A stretch of 64,000 nucleotides of DNA. Source: Sphingomonas sp. Root710 (lineage in GTDB: Bacteria; Pseudomonadota; Alphaproteobacteria; Sphingomonadales; Sphingomonadaceae). Made by a program: the position numbers and the translations under genes. Every line of letters begins with the position of its first letter. Within the stretch, counting starts at the first letter, position 1. Location of the stretch: positions 165,074-229,073 of the forward strand of contig NZ_LMIB01000017.1 in assembly GCF_001429065.1 (NCBI RefSeq), written 5' to 3'. Positions 61,434-64,000 of the stretch are shown here, one piece after another. A model generated the notes under the pieces. That model was not told where the DNA came from, made no database searches, and saw only the letters and a program-made list of their open reading frames with translations.

Positions 61434-61631
61434 GATCACTCCTGGTCTTTGCTTGATAAACTGGCTTTACGCCGCCGGGGCAGCGCAAGGCGCCTCTTGT
61501 GCGCGGCGTTTTTCGTTCGGGCAATTGGAAACTGGCGTGAAAAGCTGAAAAAAATGGGTCCCGGTCGAATTCGGAGCATTTTTTTCGACGAGACGCCCGC
61601 TCCACGGGATATTTCGCGGAACCTTGGAGGG

Positions 61632-62972
61632 TCAGCGCCCGGTTTTCGTCGGAGTCGCAAGCAATTTGTCGATACGCCGGCCATCCATGTCGACCACCTC
61701 GAACCGCCAGCCCTTGTGGCTGAACGACTCGCCGGTGGTGGGCAAATGCTTGAGCCGCCACAGGGCGAAGCCCGCGGCGGTCGCGAAATCGCGGTCCTCG
61801 GGCAGGTGAATGTCGAGCCGGTCGGCCATCGTATCCGCGGCGAGCGTGCCCGAGATCAGCCAGCTGCCGTCGTCGCGCTCGACCAGCGGCGGATCGGTGT
61901 CCTGATCCTGATCCGACGCGAATTCCCCGGCGATCGCGGCGAGCAGATTGGCCGGTGCCACCAGCCCTTCGAAATGGCCATATTCGTCATGGATGAAGGC
62001 CATCGGCACTTCGGCTTCGCGCAGCGCCTTCAGCACATCCATCGCATCGACATGATCGGGGATCGAAAGCCCTTTGCGCATGATCGCGCGCAGGTCGATC
62101 GGCCCGCCATCGACGAGGACCCGGACAAGGTCGCGCGAATGGACCACGCCGATGATCTCGTCGACAGACCCCTCCGCCACCGGCATGCGGCTGTGCGGCA
62201 TCCTGGCAATCTGGGCGCGGATCGTCTCCGGATCAGCGTTGATGTCGATCCATTCGACCTCGGTGCGCGGTGTCATCACCTCGCGCACCGGGCGGTCGGC
62301 GAGGCGCACCACGCCCGAGATGATCGCGCGCTCGCTCTCTTCGATCACCCCGGCCGACGATGCCTCGGCAACGATCAGGTGAAGCTCCTCCGCTGTGACA
62401 TGGTTCTCGGTCTCGCGGTCGAGGCCGAGGATCGCGAAGATCAGCGCGCTCGTCCGGTCGAGCAGCCAGACGAAGGGTGCGGTCAGCCGCGACAGCCACA
62501 GCATCGGCACCGCCATTACCGCGGCGATCGGCTCGGGCGCGCGCAGCGCGAACTGCTTGGGCACGAGTTCGCCGACGATCAGCGAGGCGAAGGTCGTCAC
62601 CGCGATCACCAGGCCGAAGCCGATTTCGGGCGCGCTTTCGGCGGGCACGCCAAGCAGCGCGAGGCGCTCACCGACCGGCCCGCCCAAGCTCGCCCCCGAA
62701 TAGGCGCCGGCGAGGATGCCGATCAGGGTGATGCCGATCTGGACGGTTGAGAGGAATTTGCCGGGATCGGCGGCGAGATCGATCGCGGTCCGCGCACCGC
62801 GGCGGCCCGCGCGCGCCATCGCCTCCATCCGGGCGCGGCGCGCCGAGACGATCGCGAGTTCGGACATCGCGAACAGGCCGTTGAGCGCGACGAGGGCGAT
62901 GATCACCACCAGGTCGAACCAGGGAAATGGGGATGGGGGGACAGGCTGCGGCATGGCGCTGGCGACGTTCAT
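61632..62972 (-). CDS. CNNM/HlyC-CorC family membrane protein
   Basis: A 446-residue protein. The N-terminal DUF21/CNNM transmembrane domain (WFDLVVIIALVALNGLFAMS, then STVQIGITLIGILAGAYSGA and IVGELVPKQFALR) contains three or four helices. A CBS pair follows at about 220-340 (REVMTPRTEVEWI, IGVVHSRDLVRVLV), and a C-terminal CorC_HlyC domain (DGSWLISGTLAADTM) comes last. Family members transport or regulate Mg2+ and were historically called hemolysins. The length and order are standard. Confidence 0.94.
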   Translation of the reverse strand: MNVASAMPQPVPPSPFPWFDLVVIIALVALNGLFAMSELAIVSARRARMEAMARAGRRGARTAIDLAADPGKFLSTVQIGITLIGILAGAYSGASLGGPVGERLALLGVPAESAPEIGFGLVIAVTTFASLIVGELVPKQFALRAPEPIAAVMAVPMLWLSRLTAPFVWLLDRTSALIFAILGLDRETENHVTAEELHLIVAEASSAGVIEESERAIISGVVRLADRPVREVMTPRTEVEWIDINADPETIRAQIARMPHSRMPVAEGSVDEIIGVVHSRDLVRVLVDGGPIDLRAIMRKGLSIPDHVDAMDVLKALREAEVPMAFIHDEYGHFEGLVAPANLLAAIAGEFASDQDQDTDPPLVERDDGSWLISGTLAADTMADRLDIHLPEDRDFATAAGFALWRLKHLPTTGESFSHKGWRFEVVDMDGRRIDKLLATPTKTGR

Positions 62973-63084
62973 GCCGTGGATTTCAGAATTTCACAACCAT
63001 CCGCTGCCGTTCAGGACGGATGTGCAACAATTCGCGCGCTGATCGGTTCTGCCCGGACCCCTTCACGATCAATAGGAGACATCG

Positions 63085-63753
63085 ATGCGACGGACCAAAA
63101 CGGCGATAGCCATCCTGGCGGCGTCGACGCTGCTGGCGGGCTGCGTCACCAATCCCGAGACCGGCGAACGCACATTGTCCAAGGCGGCTATCGGCGCGCT
63201 GGCCGGCACCGCGCTGGGCGCGGGCGCGGGCGCGCTGGTCGGCGGCAAGCACAACCGCACCGAGGCCATCGTCGGCGCGGGCATCGGCGCAATCGCCGGC
63301 GGCGCAATCGGCGCCTATATGGATCGCCAGGAGGCCAAGCTGCGCCAGCAGACCGCCGGCACCGGTGTCGACGTCGTCCGCCAGGGCGACGAGCTTCTGC
63401 TCAACATGCCATCGGGCATCACCTTCGCCACCAACAGCTATGCGATCGAGCCGCAGTTCCGCGACACGCTCGACAAGGTGGCCGCGACGCTGGCCGAATA
63501 TAACCAGACCTATGTCGACGTGTATGGCCATACCGATTCGACGGGGTCGGACGCCATCAACGAGCCGCTGTCGCGCAACCGCGCCGAGGCGGTGTCGAAC
63601 TATTTGTCGGGCCATGGCGTCGCGGCGGCGCGGATCGGCACCCAGGGCTTCGGCTCGCGCCAGCCGATCGCGTCCAACGCGACGGTCGAGGGGCGGCAGA
63701 AGAACCGGCGAGTCGAGATCAAGATCGTGCCCGTGAAAGACACCAACGTCTGA
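63085..63753 (+). CDS. OmpA family lipoprotein (YiaD-like)
   Basis: A 222-residue outer-membrane lipoprotein. The signal ends in the lipobox LLAGC (Cys21). A glycine-zipper segment (GALAGTALGAGAGALVGG, then AIVGAGIGAIAGGAIGA) may sit in a membrane. The OmpA-like peptidoglycan-binding domain follows: FATNSYAIEP, VYGHTDSTGSDAIN, LSRNRAEAVSNYL and GRQKNRRVEI. It links the outer membrane to peptidoglycan. AGGAGA lies 8 bp upstream of the ATG. It is convergent with tadA. Confidence 0.94.
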   Translation: MRRTKTAIAILAASTLLAGCVTNPETGERTLSKAAIGALAGTALGAGAGALVGGKHNRTEAIVGAGIGAIAGGAIGAYMDRQEAKLRQQTAGTGVDVVRQGDELLLNMPSGITFATNSYAIEPQFRDTLDKVAATLAEYNQTYVDVYGHTDSTGSDAINEPLSRNRAEAVSNYLSGHGVAAARIGTQGFGSRQPIASNATVEGRQKNRRVEIKIVPVKDTNV

Positions 63754-63775
63754 ACAAGGCCATCGCGGCGGGGCC

Positions 63776-64000
63776 TCATCGCCTCGCCGCGAAGAAGCTG
63801 CGCAGAAGATCGGCCGATTCGACCTCGCCGATCCCGCCATAGATTTCGGGGCGGTGATGACAGGTCGGCTGCGCGAAGAAGCGCGGCCCATGGACCACCG
63901 CCCCGCCCTTGGGATCGTCCGCGCCATAATAGAGCCGCCGCAGCCGCGCGTGCGATATCGCGCCCGCGCACATCGCGCAGGGCTCGAGCGTGACATAGAG
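63776..64000 (-). CDS. tadA: tRNA adenosine deaminase TadA (3' part only)
   Basis: The last 74 codons of a minus-strand gene cut by the right edge. The zinc motif LEPCAMCAGAISHAR (PCxxC) is intact, followed by YYGADDPKGGAVVHGPRFF and a C-terminus typical of TadA. The enzyme converts A34 to inosine in tRNA-Arg(ACG). The first zinc ligand (HAE) lies outside the window, so a related cytidine/guanine deaminase is not fully excluded, but the ADDPKGGAV block favours TadA. Confidence 0.9.
   Translation of the reverse strand, partial: LYVTLEPCAMCAGAISHARLRRLYYGADDPKGGAVVHGPRFFAQPTCHHRPEIYGGIGEVESADLLRSFFAARR

Overview
The window is GC-rich, gene-dense chromosomal DNA from an alphaproteobacterium, most likely a sphingomonad (Sphingomonadaceae). 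Four things support this: a permuted two-piece tmRNA gene with the tag ANDNEALAIAA, the Usg and NDUFS4-type proteins restricted to alphaproteobacteria, EpsB_2/PrsK/PrsR exopolysaccharide genes, and intergenic palindromes of a kind common in sphingomonads. It looks like ordinary core chromosome. There is no prophage, CRISPR array, plasmid module or intact insertion sequence.

Layout. 0-5 kb: the start of usg, a CIRCE-controlled groES-groEL operon, a dienelactone hydrolase, and SIMPL and DUF1993 proteins. 5-14 kb: rpoB-rpoC, with an intrinsic terminator inside the rpoB leader and a strong terminator after rpoC. 14-24 kb: small accessory genes (DUF4279, a membrane protein, an NTF2-like protein), an M20 peptidase, a phosphoesterase, a csp-infA cold-shock-type pair, a degenerate GGDEF protein, tRNA-Asp, an AI-2E family permease, a cell wall hydrolase and YbaK. 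24-29 kb: a polysaccharide O-acetylation locus (MBOAT plus two SGNH proteins). 29-32 kb: a DUF885 protein, ssrA and mscL. 32-35 kb: lemA, two TPM genes and a NUDIX gene, closely packed. 35-41 kb: an NDUFS4-like subunit, hrpB, polyprenyl diphosphate synthase, chorismate mutase and an ABC-F protein. 41-46 kb: a PepSY/response regulator/histidine kinase operon, a secreted serralysin-type protease and a DUF815 ATPase. 46-55 kb: an exopolysaccharide region with sugar transferase, prsK, prsR, an ExbD-like gene and mannose-1-phosphate guanylyltransferase, followed by an ScfR-type regulator. 55-64 kb: a stand-alone receiver, an M20 amidohydrolase, 3-hydroxybutyrate dehydrogenase, a patatin, tRNA-Ala, HU, a CNNM/CorC protein, an OmpA lipoprotein and the end of tadA.

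The most unusual content is small repeats and where they have landed. At seven loci, paired inverted hairpins share a fixed frame (CGTCA...TCCA) while their stems differ in a compensatory way. A related 138-bp element lies in frame inside the signal-peptide region of a TPM gene. A 265-bp MITE with TTA target duplications sits in the stop/start junction between an exopolysaccharide sugar transferase and prsK; removing it restores a TAATG overlap. A second repeat family abuts the tmRNA gene. The rpoB leader carries a terminator with no upstream gene to terminate, which suggests attenuation of RNA polymerase synthesis.

All calls come from reading the sequence and from remembered family features. 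No database search was run.
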